A stretch of DNA of 64,000 nt from Desertivirga arenae (GTDB lineage Bacteria > Bacteroidota > Bacteroidia > Sphingobacteriales > Sphingobacteriaceae): contig NZ_JAFEWE010000005.1 in NCBI RefSeq assembly GCF_017355785.1, positions 124,001 to 188,000 of the forward strand. Direction: 5' to 3'. The notes beneath the pieces were generated by a model. It did no database searches. It saw only the letters and a list, made by a program, of their open reading frames with translations, and was not told the origin of the DNA. A program made the position numbers and the translations under genes. Positions 8,971 to 17,734 of the stretch are shown piece by piece. Each line of letters starts with the position of its first letter. The stretch's first letter is position 1.

Positions 8971-10344
8971 TTATTTAGATGTTGAAGCAAAATGTATTTT
9001 CTTGCGGGGAGTCCTTAACGAGGCTATAACTAAGCCAGCAACCATGGTACCAAAACCAAGAGCCGTAGGTTGGCCCCATTGACCTTGAGGAATACATAGC
9101 AAACAAAAGCTTAGCAACATCCAAGGTAACAGATCACCTTTTTTCAATCGCCGGAAACAAGCTAAGGTTAATTCATAACAAAGTTTCAAGCGGATAATAA
9201 TAATCAATATGCCAAGGGGTGCACCCATTTCGCCAATAAGTCTGCCCCATTCCTCCTCGGATATAAGAAACACAAGATCTCCTGTGAGTAGCATAGCCCC
9301 GACATTTGTTCCCATTCCTATTCCAAAACCAACAAGTGGAATTGAAACCGGCACTCCGGCAATAGCTCCGACCATGCCGCCCATGTATCGATCGCCAAGA
9401 ACCCCTTCTAAACCTCCTTCATTTTCATTAGCAGTTTCGAACCGGTGCGTAAAAGCCTCGGTTGCTGTTTGAAAAAACTCAGTTTGGCTAAGCACAGCCA
9501 GTGCCAGCGTTATACCCAATAAGGCCATAACCATCCGGCCAATATACTTAGGCTTATAACAGACACCTATAACGGCAAAGCTTAACGAAACAAGGAGCTC
9601 AAAAAATAGGGTTCTGCTGATTGAAAGGGATATGGATGCCAGCACAGCCAAGGTGGCTGCAACAAGAAGTGCCTTATTTACTTGACCCGGATTAAGCCAG
9701 AAGTACAACACATAAGCACCCACAAAACCAAAGAACATTCCATTTCCATTTGTGAAAGAAAAGGTGCCCGGTGGTCTGAAATACCCAAGTGCACCACTAA
9801 ACCCTGCTCCCTCTTCGCTTCCTCCAACTCCTCTGTTTACCCAGGCCGATTGCGGACTGTAAAATTGAAGAGCAATTAGTATAACCATTGGTACCGCTAT
9901 CCAAAGAGTTATTCTTCCAAGCTGAATAACGTCGTTCCGGTCGAATATCTTTCCTATGGCATAGATCAATGGAAAATGAAATAAAAAAACCCTTGCACCA
10001 TAAAAAGCCACCATCGGGTTCTTATGGCCGAATGTCATACTAAAAACTATCGAAATGGCCGTTACCACCCAAATAGCAATAATATTCGGGTTAAGATGAA
10101 GTAAGCCTCGCTTCCAGGCAATCCAAACTATTCCTAAAGCAATTGGGTCTCTAACAATCAGGAGAGGCGTAGACAAGGCAGGTAAAAACCATTTTCGCAA
10201 TGCTCCTTCGAAAATAAGAAGTATAAAGTAAAGCCAAACTCCTTTTTTTAGAAGCTTCATTGTACTTAAGGCTCCAATTAACTTTTCTTTCTTCCGCTGA
10301 GCAATGGCGGTATTAAGTGGTAATGGAAGGTTGATGTTTTGCAT
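8971..10344 (-). CDS. Polytopic O-antigen ligase/polymerase-like (Wzy or WaaL) membrane protein
   Basis: A 457-residue protein with at least ten hydrophobic segments and a large central loop (about residues 280-340, rich in charged and glycine residues) facing the periplasm by analogy with Wzy/WaaL. The N-terminal motif EGALRKWFLP is recurrent in Bacteroidota proteins annotated as O-antigen ligase family. In a Wzx/Wzy pathway such a protein polymerises repeat units after flipping; in a ligase role it would attach the chain to lipid A core. The sequence alone does not decide between them. As the only such protein in the window, and lying next to a Wzx and a Wzc homologue, polymerase is favoured. 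The gene is 20 bases downstream of a GT4 gene. Confidence 0.72.
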   Translation of the reverse strand: MQNINLPLPLNTAIAQRKKEKLIGALSTMKLLKKGVWLYFILLIFEGALRKWFLPALSTPLLIVRDPIALGIVWIAWKRGLLHLNPNIIAIWVVTAISIVFSMTFGHKNPMVAFYGARVFLFHFPLIYAIGKIFDRNDVIQLGRITLWIAVPMVILIALQFYSPQSAWVNRGVGGSEEGAGFSGALGYFRPPGTFSFTNGNGMFFGFVGAYVLYFWLNPGQVNKALLVAATLAVLASISLSISRTLFFELLVSLSFAVIGVCYKPKYIGRMVMALLGITLALAVLSQTEFFQTATEAFTHRFETANENEGGLEGVLGDRYMGGMVGAIAGVPVSIPLVGFGIGMGTNVGAMLLTGDLVFLISEEEWGRLIGEMGAPLGILIIIIRLKLCYELTLACFRRLKKGDLLPWMLLSFCLLCIPQGQWGQPTALGFGTMVAGLVIASLRTPRKKIHFASTSK

Positions 10345-10364
10345 AGCGTGGTAGTACTATATAA

Positions 10365-11609
10365 TTAATATTGAAGTATGGATTTCACGATCCCAGAACC
10401 ATAATTCTCCCAGGTATACAGAGCAGAGTGCTCTATTGCCTTTTTTCCCATTTCTGGAATAAGATTTCGGTTTTCTAAAAACCAAAGGATCTTTTCTGCT
10501 ATAATTTCAGGCGACCTTATTGGCACAAGAAATCCTGTTTCTCCTTCAATGATCAGATCTGCACCGCCCGTATTAGGGGTGATGATAAGTGGGAGCCCTT
10601 GACTCATTGCTTCCTGCATTACCAAGGCTCTTCCTTCAACAATAGAAGGGAGACAGAAAACGTCGCATGACCGCATTAATGCTAATACCTGGTCATGCGG
10701 ACGCCCTGCTTCATAGGTAAAATTAAAAAGTTCATTCTTGTAAAACTCCATTGGAGCTTGCAGTGCTCCCATTACTACCAATTCAACATCGCTTCTGTTG
10801 AGTAGCTTCATGGCAGCGAATAAATCACCAAGGCCTTTTCGCTGCCCCATAGATCCGGCAAACAGTACCCTTAGTGGTTTTTTATTATCTTTTTTTGATA
10901 CCGGGGATTCCGATATTGCAGCAGGTTTTGGGGAACCGAAGGGAGCCATATAGATCTCTTTATTCCTTGCCCAATCTGGTAGAGAATCAAGTACGAATTT
11001 TCCTGGACCAACCACAGCATCGGCAAGATCAAGTTCTTCAGTCTTTCTTGCAAGTTTTCCATCCGAGTCCCTGATACCACCACCAAGAGTGCTTGCCCAG
11101 GCAGGTAACCGATCGGCTTCTTCGTACATCAACTTCCTTCCTGTTTCCCAGTAGGCAATAGGCAGATCATAGATACATTTGAGTCCTAGCCTCTTAGCTG
11201 CTTTGAACGTTTCAAGCGCTCCGTCTTCATAGGCATATACAGCTTGCACCTTTTGCTTACCAGCAGTTTCAATCAGGCGTTTGGCAGCAACACGGTCAAA
11301 ATCGCGATACACAGCATCAACACATGCCCAGCCCACTTCATGACGGGTATAGGATTTCAAGCCCATTTTTGGTAGAAGCATCCTGGCTACCTCTCTTGAA
11401 GGATGTGTCCAGATCTTCTGCTGTGGAATAGGAAATGTTCTTCTTAGCCACTCTTGCCGTAAACCAGCAGGCAGGAATTTTATCCAGCCTGCTGCAGGAT
11501 TTGCCGCTAAAGTTGTGTTAAACTCAGCAAGCATCCCTGCTTCGTTTAAACTGCTGATAACCGCACGTACATTCCGGTTTCCGGTAGGGTGGGAAACAAT
11601 AATATTCAT
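10365..11609 (-). CDS. Family 4 glycosyltransferase
   Basis: A 414-residue GT-B transferase beginning MNIIVSHPTGNRNVRAVISSL. The C-terminal half shows LRVLFAGSMGQRKGLGDLFAAM (donor domain entry) and CLPSIVEGRALVMQEAMSQG, the E-x7-E-type segment, followed by ITPNTGGADLI. The N-terminal half contains YAYEDGALETFKAAKRLGLK and an extended YDLPIAYWE region often seen in glycosyltransferases of large capsule clusters. The ATG is immediately preceded by two copies of a CTACC element (TCTACCATCTACCT). It should add a sugar from a nucleotide donor in the cytoplasm; specificity unknown. Confidence 0.88.
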   Translation of the reverse strand: MNIIVSHPTGNRNVRAVISSLNEAGMLAEFNTTLAANPAAGWIKFLPAGLRQEWLRRTFPIPQQKIWTHPSREVARMLLPKMGLKSYTRHEVGWACVDAVYRDFDRVAAKRLIETAGKQKVQAVYAYEDGALETFKAAKRLGLKCIYDLPIAYWETGRKLMYEEADRLPAWASTLGGGIRDSDGKLARKTEELDLADAVVGPGKFVLDSLPDWARNKEIYMAPFGSPKPAAISESPVSKKDNKKPLRVLFAGSMGQRKGLGDLFAAMKLLNRSDVELVVMGALQAPMEFYKNELFNFTYEAGRPHDQVLALMRSCDVFCLPSIVEGRALVMQEAMSQGLPLIITPNTGGADLIIEGETGFLVPIRSPEIIAEKILWFLENRNLIPEMGKKAIEHSALYTWENYGSGIVKSILQY

Positions 11610-11642
11610 AGGTAGATGGTAGACTGTAAAATAATAGGAAAT

Positions 11643-12236
11643 TTAGCCCTTTAGCCAGGCACGGTTAGCAGCCAGAAACTCACACGGGTTATAATCTAAG
11701 TGCTCGCAACGCTTCTTAGAGGTTGGACGCGCCGGATTGCCCACAACAATTTCTCCGGGGGCTACAGATTTACTAACAACTGCACCTGCTCCAACCACGG
11801 CACCTCGACCGATAGTAACACCTGGAAGGATAATTGCACCTGTAGAAATCCAGGCATAATCCTCAATAACAACAGGTTTTTTTATATGCCTCCATTTAGG
11901 GTCGGCTACATTATGGGAAGCTGTGAGTATCTGAACACCATCATTAATACAAACTCTCTCTCCTATCTCGACATCCGTAAACAAAGCTATATAAACCTTA
12001 CCAAGGAAAGAGAAAGCTCCAATGCTCAAATTTTCTTTGTGACCATCAACCGTTACTTCCCCAATTTCAGCAGTCTCATGAATCTCGGCGCCTAATTTTA
12101 TAAGCTTTGCACGCCTGGTATTTCTTTTAAACAGCTCATTGAAGGCAAAAAAACGTTTTGCCCATGCCCTGAAAAATTCAGTTGAACCAAAAGGAAACCG
12201 AGCTCTGTTAACAAATAAATAACTTAAGCTTGCCAT
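11643..12236 (-). CDS. Left-handed beta-helix O-acetyltransferase, WcaF-like
   Basis: A 197-residue hexapeptide-repeat enzyme. Turns include IHETAEIGEVTVDG, LSIGAFSFLGKVYIAL, VEIGERVCINDGVQI and VTIGRGAVVGAGAVVSKSVAPG; the catalytic His is in LTASHNVADPKW, the usual place for WcaF/NodL-like acetyltransferases. The closing motif VVGNPARPT is intact. It likely O-acetylates a sugar of the polysaccharide made by this locus, using acetyl-CoA in the cytoplasm. It lies between two GT4 genes with spacings of 33 and 35 bases. This is one of four beta-helix acyltransferases in the cluster, none adjacent to another. Confidence 0.87.
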   Translation of the reverse strand: MASLSYLFVNRARFPFGSTEFFRAWAKRFFAFNELFKRNTRRAKLIKLGAEIHETAEIGEVTVDGHKENLSIGAFSFLGKVYIALFTDVEIGERVCINDGVQILTASHNVADPKWRHIKKPVVIEDYAWISTGAIILPGVTIGRGAVVGAGAVVSKSVAPGEIVVGNPARPTSKKRCEHLDYNPCEFLAANRAWLKG

Positions 12237-12271
12237 GTATGTATTTTGATAAGTGTATATAGATCTGTTGA

Positions 12272-13387
12272 TTAAACGGCTGTAGATAGCCTTTCTATAA
12301 GTTGATTGGAAACATCACTTACGCGATTATTTACCCAAATTTGTTTACTGCTATTGAGGAATTCTTCAAGCCCGCCGCTTTCATACTCCCAAATGCCCGC
12401 AGGAACCTGAAGATTTTTGATTCCTCTTGGCTGCCAATTCATAGATACGCATAGAACCGGAAGCTGGTGTGCCTGCATTGCAGCAACGGTGCCGCTCTTC
12501 TCGACCAATGCCATTGGAGTGGTGGTAATACCAAGTGAAGCTTTAGACAAGACCTTTGATATTTCATCAAATGGTTGTTCGCCCAACACATGTGCTGTCA
12601 TTCCTTTCGTTTCCCAAGCCTTAGCCCAAACTTCCTGTTCTTCTCCGCACCGCCCCACAATAGTCAAGGTTATATTTAGATCGTGTTTCTTACTGTACAC
12701 TAAAGCTTCAGACGCCAGCTGGTGTGCAGGTGCTCCAGGATGTATGCTTCCAAAGATTACCCATGATAATTCTCGCTGCGCCTCTTCTCTGGCTCTTATC
12801 AAATTTTTAGCTGAAGGAACATTTGAGAATAAGGGTAAGTGGCTCGCCTGATATCCCAGTTTCTGAAGCTGGGCCTGGTACAATTGAGTTTGTGTTTGAA
12901 TAACAATAGGCTGAAGGCTGGATAGCAACGATTTAATGATCTGCTTTTGCACCATTCCCCAAATAGCCATTTGCTTTGACGACTCCATATTCATACCAAC
13001 CCAGAGCTCATGGAACATGAGGTGCCACCTTCGACCCTTTCCTATTTTATTAAGGAGCGAACTAAGTTTGATAGGAAGTCCTTTGGGGTGAAAGGAGAAA
13101 ATAACAAATTGAAGACTTAACCATTCTGGGTCGAAAACATCGATCCACACCTTTGCTTCCTTAAACCTTTTTGGAGCAGCCCATGATGATGGGATCCTTA
13201 CCACCTGCAATTCAAAGCCTTCAGAAAACTGAGCCCCAACAAACTCCTCTTCAATGAACTTGTCATTTAAAGATATGACTGAAGCTTTATGGCCTTGCCG
13301 TAATAGTTCTACGGCAAGTCTTCGAACATAATCTCCAACACCATCTCTGCCTGGTTCAAGGGAGCCACAAAGAAAAACAATATTCAT
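12272..13387 (-). CDS. Glycosyltransferase, GT-B fold (GT4-like)
   Basis: A 371-residue protein with the N-terminus MNIVFLCGSLEPGRDGVGDY followed by VRRLAVELLRQGH, the glycine loop and first helix of a GT-B transferase. The donor half is less canonical than in its neighbours: VIFGSIHPGAPAHQL replaces the usual domain entry and the E-x7-E segment is degraded to LGITTTPMALVEKSGTVAAM. It is therefore called GT4-like with less certainty; a distant family or altered donor is possible. The start codon is preceded by ATCATCTACCT, shared with the GT4 gene at 10365-11609. It lies between a GT2 gene and a beta-helix acetyltransferase. Confidence 0.72.
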   Translation of the reverse strand: MNIVFLCGSLEPGRDGVGDYVRRLAVELLRQGHKASVISLNDKFIEEEFVGAQFSEGFELQVVRIPSSWAAPKRFKEAKVWIDVFDPEWLSLQFVIFSFHPKGLPIKLSSLLNKIGKGRRWHLMFHELWVGMNMESSKQMAIWGMVQKQIIKSLLSSLQPIVIQTQTQLYQAQLQKLGYQASHLPLFSNVPSAKNLIRAREEAQRELSWVIFGSIHPGAPAHQLASEALVYSKKHDLNITLTIVGRCGEEQEVWAKAWETKGMTAHVLGEQPFDEISKVLSKASLGITTTPMALVEKSGTVAAMQAHQLPVLCVSMNWQPRGIKNLQVPAGIWEYESGGLEEFLNSSKQIWVNNRVSDVSNQLIERLSTAV

Positions 13388-13424
13388 AGGTAGATGATCT
13401 GTTTTTTGTTTCTATTATTTTTTG

Positions 13425-14501
13425 TTACCCCACTTCTGCAACTGAGCTTACAGATTTAATCTGCACCTGCTCGCTTGACTGGTTCAAGTCGGGAGTTTTT
13501 TTTTCAACTTTTGAAGGTTGTATGGCAGTTTTCATCACTCTCCTTCCCCCTTTTAAAAATGCGAGGATTGAACATGGAATTAGCCTGTTTAAAACGTTAT
13601 AATTCTTAATGAGGTTCCATTCAGGATTTAATGATCTTACTTCACGGATATAAGTGAAAATATCTGAAATGCTCTTTTCATTCCTATTTTCCTTTAAGGT
13701 GATTCTCCTGGTAGCATCTAAAAGCGTATAAATACGTATTAAATTCCTGTCGAAACCTGTCTCCTTCATATATTTTAAGACACCATTAGAGGATCTCAAC
13801 AAACGCTCCTCCTTTTTTAGCAAAATTTCTTTACTAGCTAATCTTCCCGAGTAATTACTGGTATGCACTCTCCAGACAGATTGAGGTTTTTCAGTGAAAT
13901 AACTTTTACCAAATGGCAGCAACACGAGTATGAGAAATTCGTCGATAAACATATCAACCTCATCCGGTATTGGAATTTTTTTAAGGACGGAAGCTCTCGC
14001 TGCATAAGTAGAGCCGCCTCCCCACAAAATGAAGTTATTGTAGAAATGATACAATAGCCAAAACCCGTTAATTGGTTTGCCAAGAAGGTCTGCTTCTATA
14101 GGTTCGTTGAAAGAGGTTTGCAATGTTTGATTAAAAACCTCAGCAGCAGAACCTACGTGTACAATAGACTCATCTAATTCAAAGGCATTAACGTAATTGG
14201 AAATCTTGCCAGGTAAAAAATAATCATCCGCATCAAGGTTAAAAATATACTTTCCTGTACTTTTTTCTATTGCAACACGAGTTGCACTTGCTTTCCCTTT
14301 GTTGTCCTGGTAATAATAGTTGATTAAACCAGCATCAATATAAGGCTTTAGTATCTCTGCGGTATTATCAGTAGAACCGTCATCTACAACGATAATTTCC
14401 ACTGAGCCCTGATCATAATCCTGTTTTAATACGCTATGTATAGCTGTTTCTATATAATGAGCATAATTGTACGTGGGAACAATTACAGATACGTTAATCA
14501 T
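13425..14501 (-). CDS. Family 2 glycosyltransferase
   Basis: A 358-residue GT2 enzyme with a textbook GT-A start, VSVIVPTYNYAHYIETAIHS, donor-site VVDDGSTDNT at 37-46 and NLDADDYF (D94/D96 region) as the metal-binding DxD. A helical 130-residue C-terminal part follows and the last 30 residues are polar, lysine- and glutamine-rich and probably disordered. It should transfer a sugar from a UDP- or GDP-donor on the cytoplasmic face. The gene sits 31 bases downstream of a GT4 gene. Specificity cannot be read from the sequence. Confidence 0.9.
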   Translation of the reverse strand: MINVSVIVPTYNYAHYIETAIHSVLKQDYDQGSVEIIVVDDGSTDNTAEILKPYIDAGLINYYYQDNKGKASATRVAIEKSTGKYIFNLDADDYFLPGKISNYVNAFELDESIVHVGSAAEVFNQTLQTSFNEPIEADLLGKPINGFWLLYHFYNNFILWGGGSTYAARASVLKKIPIPDEVDMFIDEFLILVLLPFGKSYFTEKPQSVWRVHTSNYSGRLASKEILLKKEERLLRSSNGVLKYMKETGFDRNLIRIYTLLDATRRITLKENRNEKSISDIFTYIREVRSLNPEWNLIKNYNVLNRLIPCSILAFLKGGRRVMKTAIQPSKVEKKTPDLNQSSEQVQIKSVSSVAEVG

Positions 14502-14532
14502 ATATCTAATTTAATTGTTAATTGATTAGCTT

Positions 14533-15714
14533 CTAGTTTTTCACCTCTTCCACAAAAGCCTCTTCCTGAGATAATATTGATAAGTCTTTCAGTATCTGCC
14601 TGAACTTTGTATAAACCTGTCCCCACGACAACTCATCTTTATAAAACTTATGACTGCTATAGCATAGCTGCTGGTACGAAAGTGTTCCTGGTAAATTTTC
14701 AGTTATAAAGTTAAATGCCTCCTCTGTGAACTTCCCTTTAGATGTAAAACCATTTAAAGCTGTAACTACCGATGGTATTCCGCCGATATTGGTACTTATT
14801 ACCGGGAGGCCAAAAGAGTTAGCCTCGCTGAAAGCTACCGGCGTACAATCGGCTTTTGTTGGTAGTAAAAGGTAGGAACATTCCTTGAGAAGATCTATTA
14901 ACCTTTTTTCGCCTCCAGATTCGTTTTTATTAATAAATCCAAAGGAGATTATATTTTTGTTATGCCTGAATCGTTCAGGCACTTCATCGCCCACTAAGTA
15001 CAGTAAAGTCCTTTTACCTGCCTTATTTAACTTCTCAACGAGTTCCACCGCATCATCCCCTCCTTTTCTTTCCCAATTAAGTGCAAGAAACAATAGTTTT
15101 ATTACCTCTCCTGTCCTTGCTTCAACTGATTCCTTCACCTCAGCATCAGATCCGCCTCTCGATAAATTTGAAGCGAAATAGATCTTGTTTAATTTCCTGG
15201 GATCCGTATTATAATCTTTTATCGCTGAGTTGATCGCCCAGTCTGATGTAAAAACAATGGCATCACTTAAAGCAAAGGCTGTTTTTTGCACTTCATTTCC
15301 GTGCCGCAGACTGTAGCTAGAGACGTTTGTGACATAAGGATAAAAGTTTACAAGGTTTTTGAATGTGGCATCGTTCCAGTAAATCACCTTATTATCTCGC
15401 TTCTTTAATAGGGGTACAAGAAAGAACTCGAAAGTAATAATAAGATCATAATGCTCATTAAGCAGCTCCTTATTATCCTCGCTGTTTTTTGCGATAATAC
15501 TTTTATCTGTCCAGCTTAAATATTTTTTACCTAGTAACCTGTTAAAATAAAATCCTCTCAGGTAGCTAAGCTTATCCCTTTTATAGGGTAAAGTGATATA
15601 CCTAACCGAATCCTTACCGAAAGTATCTTCGAGCATCAAAGACAAATGATAGGGAATCCCTGCCCATACCTTAATGTCCTTCGAATCATAGGTGTTAATT
15701 ACAGCAATTTTCAT
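14533..15714 (-). CDS. Family 4 glycosyltransferase
   Basis: A 393-residue GT-B transferase beginning MKIAVINTYDSKDIKVWAGI. Donor-domain features are KLLFLALNWERKGGDDAVEL near residue 215 and LLPTKADCTPVAFSEANSFG near 310, the phosphate- and ribose-binding segment, followed by VISTNIGGIPSVV. The wording WERKGGD is typical of a GT4 subgroup common in Bacteroidota capsule loci. It should add one residue of the repeat unit. Spacing to the upstream DPD-motif glycosyltransferase-like gene is 63 bases, the longest within this middle part of the cluster, with no clear promoter. Confidence 0.88.
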   Translation of the reverse strand: MKIAVINTYDSKDIKVWAGIPYHLSLMLEDTFGKDSVRYITLPYKRDKLSYLRGFYFNRLLGKKYLSWTDKSIIAKNSEDNKELLNEHYDLIITFEFFLVPLLKKRDNKVIYWNDATFKNLVNFYPYVTNVSSYSLRHGNEVQKTAFALSDAIVFTSDWAINSAIKDYNTDPRKLNKIYFASNLSRGGSDAEVKESVEARTGEVIKLLFLALNWERKGGDDAVELVEKLNKAGKRTLLYLVGDEVPERFRHNKNIISFGFINKNESGGEKRLIDLLKECSYLLLPTKADCTPVAFSEANSFGLPVISTNIGGIPSVVTALNGFTSKGKFTEEAFNFITENLPGTLSYQQLCYSSHKFYKDELSWGQVYTKFRQILKDLSILSQEEAFVEEVKN

Positions 15715-15777
15715 AATGAAAACAATTAAGGTTTTTTATTAAAGCAGACCATATAGCGGTTAGTTATGAGTTAAATA

Positions 15778-16728
15778 TCAACGACGACTGTAAAACCGGC
15801 CGATCAATGCTGCTACGTTAACGCTTAATCTCTTACGGCGAACCATTGAAGCATTATAATAATTAAGTGGACTCTCGACATTGAACCAGAACGCTCTGTC
15901 TGTTAACGAAGGTGGAACACCTTTTAAAGCAGACAAAATAAACTTCTTCTTCCAGGGCTTTGGCGATCCTACTGCATGCGACATGGTCCAGCCTCCGGGT
16001 GTAAAATCCATTGCCTCCGGCCCCATTTCACTTATAGGCGAGCTGCAGGCCATTGCCGCAATATTTAAAGCATCCTGATCAAACACATAAAAAACGAATG
16101 ACCGAGGCAGCGAGTGATCCCATTGGTCAGGAGTTACGTTGTAGTGCTTAATAGCCGTATCCATAATCTCCAACCAGAGTTTCAAAAATTCTATATGTTT
16201 ACGTGCAACACCACAAAAACCTGCATTTATGTAAGAATGCGTGCGCCTAATACTCTTTCTGCCGCATTTTTCAAGAACCTTCTCCCATTCCAATCTAAGA
16301 GGATGAGTTGGGGGCATGTCATTGCTGGTTATCTCATGTACCAATGCAACTCCGTTATCCATCCATGTCTCGTAAAAACTCCATGGGCATTTGTTCACAA
16401 TGTCAGGATCAAAGTAAGCCATGGCTTCTATATTCTCCGGAAGTATCTCCCATAAACGCAACATGAAGTTGGGTTTGAAATTTGAGAGATGGTATTCTGT
16501 ATGGATAGGCAGAAAATGGATCGAAAGATCGGAGGATATGGTGAGACTGACAGCTCCATCCCAGCCAATTGCCGTGTTTCTTTCAGCCTTTTTTGTCCAG
16601 TCCGGTAACTCGCCCCGGTAGCCTGCGTAAATATCTCCTCGATAACCCTGGTTATAAAGGGAGTTTGTCAAGGCTACCACTCCTTCGTGGTAATGATTCT
16701 CAAATAAAGTGCAAACAGTAGATCTCAT
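15778..16728 (-). CDS. Putative GT-A-type glycosyltransferase, DPD-motif, first of a tandem paralogous pair
   Basis: A 316-residue soluble protein that aligns residue for residue at its N-terminus with the product of 16756-17721: both have CTLFE at 6-10, SLYN..GYRG at 23-31, IYAGYRG at 33-39 and YFDPDIV at 105-111. The DPD (D107, D109) fits a metal-binding DxD of a GT-A transferase, and a later FDQDALN resembles the second acidic motif of GT8-like enzymes, while DFTPGGWTMSHAVG-like residues near the C-terminus may hold a metal-binding His. The family was not firmly recognised; the glycosyltransferase role is inferred from these motifs and from its place inside the cluster. Confidence 0.65.
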   Translation of the reverse strand: MRSTVCTLFENHYHEGVVALTNSLYNQGYRGDIYAGYRGELPDWTKKAERNTAIGWDGAVSLTISSDLSIHFLPIHTEYHLSNFKPNFMLRLWEILPENIEAMAYFDPDIVNKCPWSFYETWMDNGVALVHEITSNDMPPTHPLRLEWEKVLEKCGRKSIRRTHSYINAGFCGVARKHIEFLKLWLEIMDTAIKHYNVTPDQWDHSLPRSFVFYVFDQDALNIAAMACSSPISEMGPEAMDFTPGGWTMSHAVGSPKPWKKKFILSALKGVPPSLTDRAFWFNVESPLNYYNASMVRRKRLSVNVAALIGRFYSRR

Positions 16729-16755
16729 AGGATTCTTTAGATGGATATGCAGATT

Positions 16756-17721
16756 TTACCTGCTGTAGAACCGGGCAATAAATCTTGATACTTTAAAAGC
16801 TATTTTTCTGTTCCATACAAGACTATTAGGCTGCGACATTATCGGTTCATTTGCAAAATTCCAATAATCGGCGTAAACCTTATTCATCCTGCTTCCCTGA
16901 ATGATCTGCTTGATCGGCTTCCAGTTCCAGGGTTTGGGCTGTCCGAGGGCATGAGACATTAACGATGCTCCGGGTTTAAATGCCATACCTTCCTGCCCTA
17001 CAAAACTAATGTCGCCATCCCAGGCTTCTACAGCTGCATTTAAAGCGTCCTGGTCTGTCTTGGGGAAGGGTGAGAATTCATGACGAAGACTTTCATGAAG
17101 CTTCTCTCCTGATAATGCAGAACGATTAAGTCCGCCAATCAGGGTGGCCATTTTCTCCTGCATGATCTTCCAAATGATTAGAAAATCTTTATTCCTTTTG
17201 TGGAGTCCCACAAAACCACCATTTGCATACATTGCATCTTTAAACGTCAGGGTTATATTTCTTTCCCCATAAAATTTACGCCATGCTTGCCTGCGGGGAT
17301 GATTTTTCGGCATTGGCGAATTCACATCTTCACACAGAGCTACCCCTCCTTCAACCCACGTCTCGTATAAGCTCCATTTTTTAGTAATAACTATATCAGG
17401 ATCGAAGTAATAGATCTTATTTGCATTGAAAGCCGGGCCATCAAGCAATTGCAGCATAAAATCTGGCTTGTAATTCGTTAAATGATAATCGGTACTTAAG
17501 GGAAGAAAATAGATCCGAAGACCTTCGCCTACATCTATGGAACTACTATTTTCCCAGTTCCATACAGCATTCTTTTTAACATCTTTAGCCCAGGGTGGCA
17601 AATCGCCTCTGTAACCTGCATAGATGCTTCCCCGATAGCCGTTGTTGTACAAGGAATTTGCCAACGCTGCTAAACCATAGTGGTAGTTTTTTTCGAAAAG
17701 AGTACAAATTACTGAATTCAT
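16756..17721 (-). CDS. Putative GT-A-type glycosyltransferase, DPD-motif, second of a tandem paralogous pair
   Basis: A 321-residue paralogue of the preceding entry. An in-frame GTG at 17748 overlaps the upstream acyltransferase gene, but the ATG at 17721 places CTLFE and YFDPDIV at exactly the same residue numbers as in the paralogue, so the ATG is used. KTDQDALNAAVEAW is the counterpart of the paralogue's FDQDALN, and MSHALGQPKPWNW of its MSHAVGSPKPWKK. Differences concentrate in residues 135-215, where this copy has a longer insert (NGGFVGLHKRN, LIGGLNRSALSG), suggesting different acceptors or donors. ATACCT precedes the start. The role as a transferase is inferred, not demonstrated. Confidence 0.65.
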   Translation of the reverse strand: MNSVICTLFEKNYHYGLAALANSLYNNGYRGSIYAGYRGDLPPWAKDVKKNAVWNWENSSSIDVGEGLRIYFLPLSTDYHLTNYKPDFMLQLLDGPAFNANKIYYFDPDIVITKKWSLYETWVEGGVALCEDVNSPMPKNHPRRQAWRKFYGERNITLTFKDAMYANGGFVGLHKRNKDFLIIWKIMQEKMATLIGGLNRSALSGEKLHESLRHEFSPFPKTDQDALNAAVEAWDGDISFVGQEGMAFKPGASLMSHALGQPKPWNWKPIKQIIQGSRMNKVYADYWNFANEPIMSQPNSLVWNRKIAFKVSRFIARFYSR

Positions 17722-17734
17722 AGGTATGTTTATT

